The notes: a model not told the origin generated them from the sequence alone. Positions 23,333 to 35,700 are shown, counted from the stretch's first letter. The stretch is DNA of 64,000 nt from Antitrichia curtipendula (GCA_951230915.1 OX579636.1:21821567-21885566), one strand, 5' to 3'. Translations and numbers: made by a program.

Positions 23333-23373
23333 TGGTTATCTACAGCTATCATCTCAAATTAGGAAGGGTATTG

Positions 23374-23645
23374 ATTTTTCATTGTTACAATGTGTCATTG
23401 TTTTTGAATTGTTTCAACTACCAAAAACAACATAGAAACAATGTAATTACAATGGCCATTGTTTTTATGCCATTCCAAGGATCATTGTAATTGTGCAAAT
23501 TCAATATCTTATTGTTTCATTATAGTATATAGACCTTTGCAATGCCCTATTGTAATTGTGCAAATTCAATACCCTATTGTTTCATTATAGTATATAGACT
23601 TGTGTAATGCCCAATTGTAATTATGCAATTTCAATGGCTATTGTG
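23374..23645. repeat. Left subterminal repeats of the Plavaka-type element
   Basis: A 64-bp unit with ATTGTAATTGTGCAAATTCA and ATTGTTTCATTATAGTATAT is repeated at 23483-23545 and 23547-23610, with a partial third copy to about 23643. Short ATTGT/ACAAT words fill the rest. Subterminal arrays of this kind are transposase-binding regions in CACTA elements. Confidence 0.7.
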
Positions 23646-23749
23646 ATTACATTTTTGCAATTGTCAATATATCTATTCTACATTTTAATCCAAAGTTAAT
23701 CTTATATCGTCCAACTCTTCCTAGAATTTGAAGTATTGTATCAATTTAA

Positions 23750-24230
23750 TATATTACATATGAAAAATAAGGCAAAACTGAAAACATACAGAGGAATATA
23801 CAAAACACTATCGTAGGAATCTAAGTATTGCTTTACTGAGAATAATTTGTATAACAGGGCATCTTCATTAAATGTTGGCATTATTGCGTCTCTTTTTTGC
23901 CAACCTTCAATCCACAATATCCCCCAACATTGAGTAGGTTTTACCATTTCTTATTTGTACACATGTTCAAAATTCATATAGTACTAAGTGCCACAGATAT
24001 GGAACCTCACTAGTCTAATCAACAGACTTTCACAATAATCCAAACTTGAAATCATTATCAAGGCATATTGTGGTTAAAAATGGCACTGACACAAATAAGT
24101 CACTTAAAATAGGAATAGAAAATAGTAAATCGTACCTGGCCATAACAGAACATCCAACTGTTGTATCCAGCCATGTAATTTTCGACCATAGGCACTCCAG
24201 TCATTCTAAAAAGGTTTACTTTGAAATGCA
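23750..24230 (-). pseudogene. Captured fragment of a kinesin-12 gene (exons and introns)
   Basis: Read on the minus strand, this matches the intact kinesin gene at 51057-64000 in two blocks. The first matches about 52510-52815: exon 3 (GVPMVENYMAGYNSWMFCYG here), the whole of intron 3, and the start of exon 4 with the P-loop region damaged. The second matches about 54706-54840 (intron 13). The roughly 1.9 kb between is missing, and the join falls at a shared TGAA. Because introns are kept, it came from genomic DNA, not from a retroposed mRNA. Splice acceptors are destroyed and the P-loop motif TGSGKT is lost, so it cannot make a motor. It lies between the Plavaka-type transposase and the left end of that element. 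Confidence 0.9.
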
Positions 24231-24425
24231 GGAGGCATGATTCTGGTACAAATTGCAAGCACAAATTTGCAGGAGAATGTCTCAAGTGTGACGAGGGTGA
24301 TTGATCGATTGAATTTAAAATTTAAAAGCATTGACAAAGAACCTATCCAAAGTTGTAAAATTGGGTACTACATGAACTACTTTCAATATGTTTCCTACCT
24401 CTACCACTAAATAGTAGCCTTCACA

Positions 24426-27400
24426 CTACCTAAGCTCAATACAATCTATCAATCTTGATAATCCAGTTGGTGGTAACTCCTCATACATCTTCACCAAGGC
24501 CAATTCTTTTGTTATAGTTATATTGTTTTCATTGCACAAACTTAGTTTGAAAAGAAGTCTAATCTCACCAAAAGATGTGTCAATATTTTGATCACCCCCT
24601 TCTTCCATTTGTATAGCTACATAACTGTACCATGGTGCTCCAAAAAATTGATTTGTAGCACGTCCATACATGGGCCAATCTCCAAACCTTTCCCCAGGTC
24701 CTGCAGGAATAGCCAATGCATTGTACACGTGAAGCAACATCCCACCATCAAATTCTGAATCTGGCAAGCTATGGAAGTTATTTTCACTCATGTATATGTC
24801 AAGTGCTAGATGGAGATTATCCTGCAACTCTAGTTGAGAATCCAATAGAATCCTTGCATTGAGTGGTATGATCACTGCAATTGATGAGAATGATAAATCA
24901 TTTGTATCTACCCATTTCATACGTAAGTTTGCCTTTGCTCTTGATAATACATTTTCGCCAATAGAAACAGCCTGCACATTAATAAACTTTGAGTTACTAA
25001 ATTTTTATTAGTAAATTAGTAAATGATATCTACATTTTGTAAATATAAACTAAAAACTTTTCAAGTTCCATTAGAAGAGGAAAGGGTACAATGAAAGCTT
25101 ACTCTATCCAAAGCTGTTGTTTTTTCTTTCTTGATTCGGTTTTTGAAGCCGTCCATGTGGTGAGTGAGCTTGCGAAGTGATTCAAGGCGTCGATTGTGAT
25201 TTATTATTTGTAATGTTGCGGCTCGCTTGTTACTAGCTCTGTAGGCTGTCTTCATCAACACAATAATACAATATGCATTTGTTCATATTGATTTGTGCTA
25301 TACTCCCAAGGTAATCCAGATCTCTCGATACATCAGAAAAATGAGTCATCATATGAACTTTGATGATGTTGAAGTTAGACTTTTGGAACTCTGATAAAGT
25401 ACTTTTAAAAGAATTCACAATCCTGTTACAAATCCAAACAAAAAAAAAGTTTAGTATATTTACAGTAGAGAAAAGAATAGAGACACAAACATACTCAAAT
25501 GTAACTAATTCTAACATTTAACAATTACACTTGAAGTAAAAATTAGTTTAGATTATTAAATGAAATTTGCACCTTGTTGAGAGTAAGCCCAATTGTTCCA
25601 AACTTGCATTTGTATGCACACTACTGCGTGCACCTGCTTGATACCACTTTAGAAAAAGAACAAAAGTTTGAATCATTGGTTCTGGAAATAGACCTATCAT
25701 ACAAGCAATTATTACCTACACACCATAAACAAACACCGTAAATAACAATAGTAAGTTTAGCTATCAAATTTAAAATGTTTAACATCATTCTATTAATATA
25801 TAATAAACTTGTAAATTTGACAACAATGACACTTCAAATAATAAAAATGCCAAAAGGTAGAATTAAAATAAAAGATATCAAAGAAAAATAACATATACCT
25901 GCATAACCGCCCGATGTTCAAATGCAACAAAGTTGGCGTTTGATGTAAAATACCCTCCCTTGTCGTTCCCAGGAATTCTAAATGCTAAAAACCGAGCTAC
26001 TTTTTTTAGTTCCAACAGACGTCTATCCATTTCAATGAATGCTTTCCGATTCAATGCGAAACCCCCATCTGCCATTTCTTTTAAACAAGAAACTAATGTC
26101 TTGAAAATTCCAATGTCAGATTGATGTAAAATATCAATATGAATTGCTTTGTAAGGGTTCCCAAGCTCAGTATTGCCTCCATTGAACCCCCACAATGCAC
26201 ACTGCAAATCAATTTCATATAAAACATAAAAGAAGTTAATTTAATGAATGCAAATTAAGTATAATTTGCTAATGAAATGATTATTTGTATGACTGACTTG
26301 ATTGTAAGAATTTCTTTATTTGGAGCAAAAAATGGTTAAGTATGAACTATCAAAAATGGTCAAGTAATGTATAGTAAGTATCAACTTACAGGAATTGGAT
26401 GCACAGACCACATTTTTGAGATGTCATCAGCTTCTTTAGCAGTCAACTGATTATGAATGGATACCTTCATGCTGTTGAATACCTCTTTCATTTTTTCTTC
26501 TGTTCGAACTTCATAATTGATGGTTGACAATGATAAATTCTCTTTCTTGCACAAGCATTTGCTACATGGGTATTGACACATGTTTGTGTCATACGTGCAT
26601 GTAACTTTGCAAGATTCAGGATGATCACAAATGAAGGAATATAAAAGTGGATACACCCACCTTGGTGTCCCAAAAGGATCCAACAGATGCAAGCCTCTGT
26701 CAAATTCAAACACAAAGTTAAAATTACTTACAAATTAGTAAGTCCTTAGAGTGCTAAAAAACACATACAAATGCAAGTTTATGGCAAATTTAAATATAGA
26801 ATTACAATCTATAATGAAGTATAGAATTTCTTACGTGTAGCTGATGGGTTTGAGTGGATCAAGAATGATAGCAAGACATTCTTGGAAAACTTGTAGGACA
26901 CGGTCATGTTGAAATTTTGCACTTTTTCCTGCAACATGCAAAGAAATGTGTGGGCTATTGAAATTGTAGTACAAAACCATTTCCAATGAAATAACAAGTT
27001 GAAATTATAAGTTGTACCTGGAAGAAACTTGATTACAAGAAGTATAGCCAATAAAACATGGCCCTCAGCTTCTCCCCGATTTTCACAGGCAATATTAGCC
27101 AATGACATTATTAAAGGCCAACCAGACACTCTTCGATCATTTGATAAGGTGGTTTGATCACTATAAAATATCAAACCAGCTATTACACTTTTTGGTGAGT
27201 TGATATGATCTTGCATGGCTATCCACCACTTCCTGTATTAGGGGTGGTATATGATTCTGTATAATTTGGCCAAAGTTTGAATTTATCTACATTTGAAGGC
27301 GTTGAAAATAGCTCTGATAAAGCATTAAGAGGATTCTTTGAGTAAAGAATTATTTCATCCAAGTCTCCATCCTTTCGTGGTATTACAGTTTTACTCCATG

Positions 27401-28097
27401 CCTGCCACCAAATAAACATATTACATTATAACAATATAAGTTATAACCTTTCACATTTAACATAAATTCAAATGTCAAATAAACATATCATATTATAACA
27501 ATATAAGTTATAACCTTTCACATTTAACATAAATTCAAATGTCAAACAATCATATCATATTATAACAACATAAGATATACCCTTTGACATTTAACATAAA
27601 TTCAAATGTCAAAAGTTGTTTACCTTATCTTCTTCTGTATTTAACTCTTCATATTGTTCAAGCTCCAAAATAGTCTTGAAAGCAATTGTGCTCAACTCAA
27701 ATAAAGGATTAAACAATGTCCTGAGGAAGAGATCAATGTCTGATCTTGACAAACCCATTTGATTCCTGCAGTGTCTAATGAAATGGAGTAGATGCACTGA
27801 TGAATCAAATTGTTGTGTATCAGGATTTCTCTCCAATCTTTCCTGTTCTAATTCAATCTCAGCATCTAGGCTACACGAGCTGGGGCCTCCATTCTCCTCC
27901 ACACATGTGTTTCTTCTAGTTAAAACTTCTATGTTTTCAGCTTCTCTTTGAAGTTCAACATGATTAAAAACCAATCTTGGTCTTTTGAAATTCAAGAACT
28001 TGCATTTGCCATTATTTTGATGACTTTTAAGAGCACCAATATTAGCAAAATTTGTACCCTTGCACTTTTCACAAAATAATTTTGGCTTTGGAGCCAT
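24426..28097 (-). pseudogene. Plavaka-type transposase (CACTA superfamily), decayed
   Basis: About nine exons on the minus strand, separated by AT-rich introns. The first (28097 to about 27623) starts MAPKPKLFCEKCKGTNFAN, a C2H2-like finger (C-x2-C, then H-x5-C), and ends in an acidic helix. Later blocks match the Plavaka pattern: LIFYSDQTTLSNDRRVSGWP, LLDPFGTPRWVYPLLYSF followed by a Cys-rich cluster, a GNPYKAIHIDILHQSDIGIF block (about 26150), NFNIIKVHMMTHFSDV, LMKTAYRASNKR and a C-terminal exon (24971-24426) with GAPWYSYVAIQM. Frame breaks lie near 27240 (after NTGSGG) and near 25262 (before LMKTAYRA), so it is probably inactive. Plavaka elements are best known from fungi; the assignment rests on remembered motif order, not a search. 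It faces away from the plus-strand 371-aa gene. Confidence 0.65.
27424..27615. repeat. 66-67 bp tandem repeat, three copies, intronic
   Basis: ATTATAACAA recurs at 27426, 27492 and 27559. Each unit ends ACATAAATTCAAATGTCAAA. It lies in the first intron of the Plavaka-type transposase. Confidence 0.9.
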
Positions 28098-28109
28098 TGC
28101 ATTACATGT

Positions 28110-30435
28110 AATGCCTCAGCATGCAAGTCCATCTGCAACACAAGTGCAAGATCTAAATTAGATTCTGATTCAGCACAAGACTTAGCACAAGGTTTCTAAT
28201 TACTTCAAGTGGGGCTACTAGATGCAAACAGAAACATAAGAATTTTGGGAGTTAAAATGCATACCTCTAGAGAGCCCGTGCAAGCTCATTCTATGCAGCT
28301 TTAGGTGTCATAGCCTTATTGTAAGCCTGTGAAGCGTCAACACAGTGTGCAATGATCAGCAATATGCTAGAAGACATCGAGTAGTCTGCGGGAGTCTGCA
28401 GAGAGAAACTTGGATGCAGGAAAAAAAACGGAACCAAAAGGGATGTAGAGTAAGAAAAAGATATGCATTGGCTGCACTTGACTGTCCCATTTGTAAGATT
28501 GTGATCTAGACAGAGTTTGGTTTTCTTGCAATAAAACAATAGCATGAACAGTACTGCACAATCTACACAACCTGCACAATCTGCATCACGAACTTGATTA
28601 ACTCGAAGGATGGCACAAAAGCTCATGGAAAGATAAGGATATGCCTGGACATACCAGAGCAGCATTACATGCATCCCAATACCAACTTCAGCGTGAAACT
28701 AGATTACTTGTAAATCATGTCAAGTTGCCTCTCCCAGTAGGTATAATTCAAAAAAAAGGTAAGGATGGATATTCGATTCCAACCGCTTGTCAAAACATTG
28801 CTTACGAATATTGTATCCATATACAAAGAATATTTTCAATGACCTAAACCTGACCTAAAACTTCAATCGGCCAATCCTAAGGAGCTTTCAAGGTCGATTA
28901 CCGAAATTGAAGCAGAATATTTGACATCGCCGGATGTCTCATGAATCCTATTTGATCAGAACTGCACCAATAGGCTGAGTTGTCAAAGGGGGGCGCGAGG
29001 AGCATTCATGAATGGAGACTAGACAAAGCTTCTGCTTGAATAGCTGCTGCTGAAAAACCTCTGACAGATTGAGGGGACTAGATTGTGCAGTTCGTGATGC
29101 AAATTGTATCGAGAAGTATCAAGAAAAAAGGACGGTGCGAAACAAGGAAAAAGGACCACAACTTCTTGTAAAACTTCGCTCCTCCGCCACCACTCATCGC
29201 TTCAATAAAAGTTAAAGTCACAAAGAAGAAGGTAGACGTCACAAGCCAGGGTTTGCTTGCGTTGGATGAAGAAGATAAACAAACATGGATGATATCTTGT
29301 GGATGATACATATCCAAGTCGTGCGTGATTGTGATGTCCTGTGGTGATCGTGATGGCTTGCGATGATCGTGTTTGATTATATGGCCTAGTTGTTTGCAAT
29401 TGATTAGATAGACTAAAAATTCATCTCTCTCTCTCTCCTGTTGGAATCACAAATCGTATGTGCATCTTAGAAGCTCAATCGGTTGGCACTCTTGCTGTGT
29501 GTAGTGCAAGAATATGTGCAGGAGAGCCAAGAGAGAGCCTAATGCGCGGCAAGAGCACACCTACGGTAGCAGCTCAGATTTGGTATTGTCAACTTCTTAG
29601 CTCAAGTTTGGTGGTCAGCCCCTTGCGCTCTTGCAGGGATCGTTCTCATATGGATCTACTTGTACACCACAAAGCGAGAGCTTGAAATTGCTTGCAATGC
29701 AAGAGTGAGAGCTTTAAATTGAAACCGTGTTTCACGATTGTATTTCCAGTGAGCTTATTCAATTTTTTGTAACGTAATGCAGGTGAGTTATGTTGTAACG
29801 TAATGCAGGTGCGCATCTTTTGAAATTGAAATTGCATGCGTATCTTAGAGATTGCAATTGCCATAGCTTCCACTACAAAGCTTGATCGCTTGCCTGCCGT
29901 ATCATTGATGTCCTTGTGAATCAATCAATTCCTTTCTCCAGGTTCTTGGATTCTCACTCTTTCGAATGGTCTGTGATGCATAGGCGGGGCTGGCTATGTC
30001 TCTTAATGTTTAATGTTGCTGGTTATGCCTAATGTTTTTGTTGCTTTGGACTTGCGTGCAGGAATAGTATAAGTTTCAGAGAGTTTTCTAATTCTTAGGG
30101 TCGGGTAAATATGCTTTCTCTTGATATTGTTTTGCGGTGGTAAACTTTTATAATACTTATAACTTCTTGAAAACTTCTTGTCTGAGGCAGTTTGATTTAA
30201 TCCTAGCTACCATTGGTGTTTAAGAGAGAATTGCAAGAACTTAGATCTGTCTCTTTTGAGCTAGCTAGGGTTATAATTGTTTCAATCTCATTTTTCTTTG
30301 AATCTAGAGTTTTATTCTTATACGAGTAACTTTTTTATATTAGAATGAATTGATCAAGGAAGGATAAATTGGCACGCTACTTTTGAAAGTGTGATACTAA
30401 AATCATGTTATTGTTATCTAGTAGCAGCTTCATCA
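28110..30435. other. Region between divergent element genes, no supported gene
   Basis: About 2.3 kb of mixed DNA between the transposase start and the plus-strand 371-aa gene. Several 60-130 codon frames occur on both strands, but none has recognisable motifs, splice continuity or a partner elsewhere in the window. A short direct repeat (GTAACGTAATGCAGGTG, twice) lies at about 29768-29812. The promoters of the two flanking genes should be here. Confidence 0.5.
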
Positions 30436-31799
30436 ATGTCCGACTATGCAGAGGCTTTTTTGAAAGGGTTGAGCAGGAAGAGAGTAGGGCAATTAGTCCC
30501 TTCTACATCGACACAATTCAATGGCATGTCAAATTCCGATGTTCCAGTCCATCTACCACAACGACGTCGAATGCATGCAAACTCTTCAAGTCTTGATGCG
30601 CCTGTCAACATCCAAGATGTCCCTCCCAATGTTCTAGATGCTAACATCGCAGTTGTTGTTCTAGATGTTAATATCCCAGTTGCTGTTGTTGTTCCAGATG
30701 GTAACGAAGTTCTTAACGATGCAACTCTTAAGATCAGGAATACTTACCTCATGAAGTTCACAGCTAAACAGAAAGAACAAATATCAGTTCTTACAAAAAT
30801 TGTTCAAAAATTTCAAGAAGAAGAAGAGAAACCAAGATGCTGTCAAATTCCATATATCAAGGTTAGTTTGACTTTGAGGATGTGGTCACTAAATTTTTCT
30901 ACATTCATTTATGTGTGTTTTTACATTACATTCATTCTTATATTCATTTATGTGTGTTTTTTGCAGAAAATGATGACTAATGTAGCCGGCAAGTTGCTGG
31001 TTGGTCATTATAGCTTCTCTAGCATTTATCCTTCAGAAGACACCATGGTTGAATGTCTATTGGCATCATTTCAAATACCAATCGATGATCATGCCACAAG
31101 ATCAACATTCATGAGAGAATGGACAATTTGTAAAAAAGGAGAAAAAGGCTTGAAAGGAGTCGTTTGTGACAACATCATCTTACGTCGAGGTAACATGACC
31201 CGAGACTTGAAGAATCACTTCTTTTCTCTGTTGGGCCTTTCAAAAACCCCTCCACAAAGTGGTGAAGAAGCACAAGAAGAGTGGAAAAGAAAAGTGGAGG
31301 AAGTTAAATTGGGAGATAAGTGGCGCACTTCAAGTGACACAAGTGTTGTGGATCCATATGGTTCTATTGCAGTGCATGGAGCGATAGCTTGTGTTATGCT
31401 AGGAAGGTGCTATGCAGTTGACGAACCTATTCGAGTAACCCTTGAACAAGCTGGCTTCTTTTTTCATGTGGTATGTTTTCACTTAGTTCTCACTAATTAC
31501 ACAAGTTCTTCCACCAATTCATATTTGTACTCTTTTACTTAATCCTCACTTGTATAAGTTTTCTCACTTGTTCAATTTTACTTAATTCTCGCTAATACAA
31601 GTTTTTTCTACAGATGGAATTGGCATTGAATTTCAAGACCTTATCAGAAGGGCGTTTGACATCACAAATTCGTCTGATGAAGCTAAAAGAAGAGAGTATA
31701 AAACGAAACATACACAATATGAGTAGAATCCATATTGTTGAGAAGAGTGCATGTGACAATGATGATGATGAGGTCATCCTTGAAAGTTTGCCACCATAG
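30436..31799 (+). CDS. Unknown 371-aa protein, intact, inside the Plavaka-type element
   Basis: Three exons, 30436-30861, 30967-31470 and 31614-31799, all joined in phase 0 with GT-AG introns of 105 and 143 bp and no stop or frameshift. The start ATG (MSDYAEAFLKGLSRKRVGQL) was chosen as the first after an AT-rich leader; an upstream in-frame ATG at 30391 is possible. The N-terminal 100 residues are low-complexity and hydrophobic-acidic; residues 115-135 are a charged helix (KQKEQISVLTKIVQKFQEEE). The middle has KGLKGVVCDNIILRRGNMTR, and the tail is acidic (DNDDDEVILE). I do not recognise the family. Position and intactness suggest an accessory protein of the element, as CACTA elements often encode a second DNA-binding protein, but that is inference. 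A host gene caught in the element is the alternative. Confidence 0.6.
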
Positions 31800-32438
31800 C
31801 TTACTGGTTCATTCTAGTAGCTGTTCACCAATGAGGTGCATGTAGGAGGGCTTAAAAACCTAGGAACCAAGATCATATAGGACTAGAAAAGGAGGAATAG
31901 GTCTCTGTTTTAGAGCTTGTAACATAAAAAAAGCAATTGTTCCTATTGGACCATCTCTTCTTGCATTTACTAATATTTCAAGTTGCATTGATGTAGAACT
32001 AATTCTTCAAATGCTTCTTATGCGCATTGGCATACATTTTTTAATGCAGGAATTGGCCATGACATATGATGAGGGTCTAAGCTCGGAGGAGTTTCTGAAG
32101 AGAGTTCTCACTATCAGTGGAGGGTATGTGGTCATTGATATGCTTAATCCACAGAAGCTTATTAATTGTCGTATTATGATTTAAAGTCGTATAATTATAA
32201 TACTAGGATTTGGGTTCCACAGATAAGCACCATCACTCTAAAAAAATTTAATTGGACAACATGGTGTGACATTTGAATGGTGTTTGATAAACACCACATC
32301 TCTATAGAAGTTCTATTTGCCATATTTTGACAATATTTACTAATTAAAATGCATTTTGTCAATTTAAAATTGTAGGAAAATTGATACAAAGTTGCAACAA
32401 TGAATTATTGTTCTTCTATTTTTACAATAAGTACTTGC
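31800..32438. other. 3' flank of the 371-aa gene
   Basis: Contains a coding-like stretch at about 32051-32180 behind a good acceptor (TTTTTTAATGCAG): ELAMTYDEGLSSEEFLKRV then ISGGYVVID. It may be a further exon, a downstream gene fragment or an alternative 3' end; no match is recognised. The rest is AT-rich, with a short hairpin (GGTGTTTGATAAACACC) near 32279. Confidence 0.35.
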
Positions 32439-32777
32439 TTCAATTCAACAACAATTAACAATTGCCTTTTATTTAAGGCAAGAAGGTATTGTTTTTTGCA
32501 TTGTTTCCCGTTGTTTCAATGGTCATTGTCTCAATTCAGCAATAGTGAATGGTTGCTTTCTAATTGATATAAGAAGATATTGATTTAATATTGTTTTTAA
32601 ATTGTTTCAATGGTCATTGTATCAATTCAACAACAATAACAATTGTTTTTTTATTGATACAAGAAGGTGTTGTTTGAGTATTGTTTTTTAATTGTTACAA
32701 TGATCATTGTCTCAATATAGCATTGAAACAAGATTGTACGGCACTAGGTATTGTTTTTCTATTGTTTCAATGTTGTT
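32439..32777. repeat. Right subterminal 90-91 bp tandem repeat of the Plavaka-type element
   Basis: Units start at 32439, 32530, 32621 and 32711 (partial), spacing 91, 91 and 90 bp. Each has TCAATTCARCAAYA near its start and ATTGTTTCAATGGTCATTGT at its end. The last unit runs into the inverted end at 32792-32803. Confidence 0.85.
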
Positions 32778-32799
32778 TCAATTCAATTCTAAATTTGAG

Positions 32800-35700
32800 A
32801 TGATGAATGACATCAATTGGTGAGTTTCAATTTTTGGTAAAAAGAACTCATTTTTTCTTCACTACTTTTTTTGGTATGTTGTTGTATTCCATGCTTTCAG
32901 ATTCATTTATCTTACATTCTATTTCCATTGGTATTTGTAGACCTATGGAGCATTCTCATGTCATGAACAACTTGACTCAACAATTGCACATGATGAGTAC
33001 CTATGACAAATTGAAACTAGAAAACTTCAAGGGTCTTTTAAACGATAAGGATTCCAAGAAATGCAAAAATAGAAAACTACCAAGTGCTTCGTATACATTG
33101 ACATCAAATGTCTTCATACAATTCCTTCATATAGTGAATGTCTTTTGTTTGCAAAAAAAATTCATTTATTTGTGGTAATTTGTAGAATTTGTTTTATATT
33201 CATTTAACATTCCTATTTTTTATGTGCAACAAGAAATTGTTGTTGTTTTAGATGCAGTAGTGCAATTTTATTATGAGAAAACACAACTGCTAAGGAAATT
33301 CATGATGCCATAATCCAAGCTACCACTGCAGCTACCAAAGGGCTAAGAACAAAGTTTGATAAGTAGTTAGCCATTGCAAATCCAAAAAATGACGTTGGAT
33401 TTCTAGAAGAGGTATATAATTCTATCTACTTCCAAATGAATGACTTCCATGATTACTTTTGGTTTGGTTTTGGTTTTAGTTTTGGTTTGATTTTCAATAA
33501 GGTTTTGTCTTTTGAAATTTCAAATTAATTTGCATTAGAGTGCCAACGAAAAGCCTGAGATGTCATTGAAGAAGCTTCAAAAGATATCTACATGTGTAGT
33601 TCAACCAAACCACAAGGTTCATTGACTTTGGTGGTGGAACTCCAACAAGACTACTAGAAAGAACGGCAATTTCGTTAAAATGGCGGTATTCCGTATGCCA
33701 TTTTCAGAGCGGACACTTTGAACTGCGAAAGTGACATCTAAGAGGGGTGTAGATTACAGAAATCTTTGTCTTATATAGATTTCAGAAATCTAGCACTAAT
33801 GTACATTTCAAATCGTGCGCTCTGAACTTTGAAAGAAACATCTATGACTATTGTAGATTTCAGACGTTTAGAAATGATTTAGATTTCAGAAATCTAGGAT
33901 AGTTGAACATTTCAGAGCGGCCGCTTTGAACTGTGAAAACTGCCAAAGTTACGGAATTTCGCCATTTTAACGAAATTGACGATAAAGGGCTTTAGATTTC
34001 TAGCCCTTGGTTTCAACACATTGACCTTAGAGACATGGCTCTCTAAGACTGTTTTTGGGCTAAGGTATGTTATTAACATTTTATTTCATTTACGTATTCT
34101 ATACTTAAATTCTATAAGTTTATAAATATATTTAGATTTTTATCTTATGGTTGTTCCATGATATACTTTGCCTTAACAATATCTTCATACTTATATTTCT
34201 TGAGTTCTTTGTAGTTGGAAGAAACAACCAAAGTAAAATTCACAAGCATCATTAAATATGAGAATATTGAGGTTCACTGGAGTGCCAACAATGAATTAGA
34301 CAAGATTGGAGATTATGTAGAGACATAGCGCATTATATTTTGGAATCATGCTTTTTGGTGGCTCTTCAAGGACTTTTTATATTCAAGGTGTTTTTTTTTC
34401 AAAGACCAAGAGGGTACAGATGTTGCATTAAAGAGGATTCCATATAGGTATATCTTTTACTTCAATTATATTTTTTTTTGTAAATATGACTTTTTTATCA
34501 AATCCATAAAATAATTGCATTTATATCTATGTCATTTCAATAATCACCTCTATTCAATGATTTTAGATATTTCAAGCGGGAGTTGGTTCCAAAAGGTGGA
34601 ATTGAGAGAAAATTCATGCCCTAGCTTTTTAGAAGGTAGCTTGATACATCTTTGAAAGGCTGTATGTTCACTTTGTCTCAACAACAGGGTTTTTTGTTCA
34701 AGAACTCCAAGCTTGTCCTTGATACCTAAAGTAACCAAGGACTTTTCCTCCAGCGTTTGAGGGACCTGAGAAAGAGGCTGCTAAAGACCATCCCAAAACT
34801 ACCACACAAGAGGAGTTTTTAGATGAAGAAGAAGAGTCTAAAGAAGTTGCACCAGTGAAGAACGGGCACAAACCAAAGGAGAAGAAGACTACAAAGAAGA
34901 CGGTGCAAGAGACTATGACAAAGGACAATATCTCTTCTTCATCTATGCTAGCATCTGTTTTTGCACCTCTTCTTTCTTTTATGCCTCCTACTATTTATGA
35001 AATGATTGATATTGCTCGCTCCCATTGCCCTCAAACTGTGATGTTTGTTACAACAGACATTTTTGCTTCATTAGAGTACATTGTTAGATCAACAATTCAA
35101 CCCAATAGGCATGGTATTGAGCCTTAGACTCTAATTCTACCATCATCAATTTTTACAATGCTTAGTGTCAAAGAGAGAATATGGAACAATGCATCATCAT
35201 GGAATGAAATGCTTGATTTTGCTAAAAAGGTAATATCTACGTTATCTAGCCTTGTTCTAATTCTTTCTTTTCATCTTCATATTAAGCTATAAACATGGCA
35301 TTGCAATGCATTCATACATCTAAGAATGTGCATTTTTTAATGTTAAGGTTGGGAGGGTGCGGGTACAAGCTCTTGGAGACAACGTGAATCCTAATCCACG
35401 GTTTGACTTGGTTGCTGCTAATATTCTAGATGGACTAACAATCCCCGACCTCTCAATTCCACCTTTGTATGTTCCTGCTTGGAACGCGTTGATTACGTAG
35501 GAGGTTATTGAACTCATCTTTGAGTTTGTTTTGGAGTATATTCATGATGATGGAGCAATTTTATTGTTCCATACAAAGAACAAAAAAATAAAAGAATTTA
35601 TACTTGAACATGCCGATACTTATGGCTTCCGTCTACTTTACTTTTGGATGCCCGGTGTGAATGAGTTGAAGTTTTTTAGTTAAAAAGAGTCCAAACATTG

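Larger units (their letters stand above)
23349..32803. mobile_element. Putative Plavaka-type (CACTA superfamily) element, about 9.5 kb
   Basis: The left end has TCATCTCAAATT (from 23349) and the right end its reverse complement AATTTGAGATGA (to 32803); the bases beyond also partly match. Both ends continue into AT-rich subterminal tandem repeats sharing ATTGTTTCA and the near-palindrome CAATGGYCATTG. Inside are a Plavaka-like transposase (minus strand), an intact 371-aa gene (plus strand) and a captured kinesin-12 fragment. No target duplication was found and the ends are imperfect, so the boundaries are tentative. The left end starts 16 bp beyond the Mutator-like element's target repeat. Confidence 0.45.

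Noticed and set aside
22937..23435. Phe/His/Ser-rich plus-strand frames of about 70-120 codons
   Set aside because: Explained by the TTTTCATCC minisatellite and the GC-rich inverted end.
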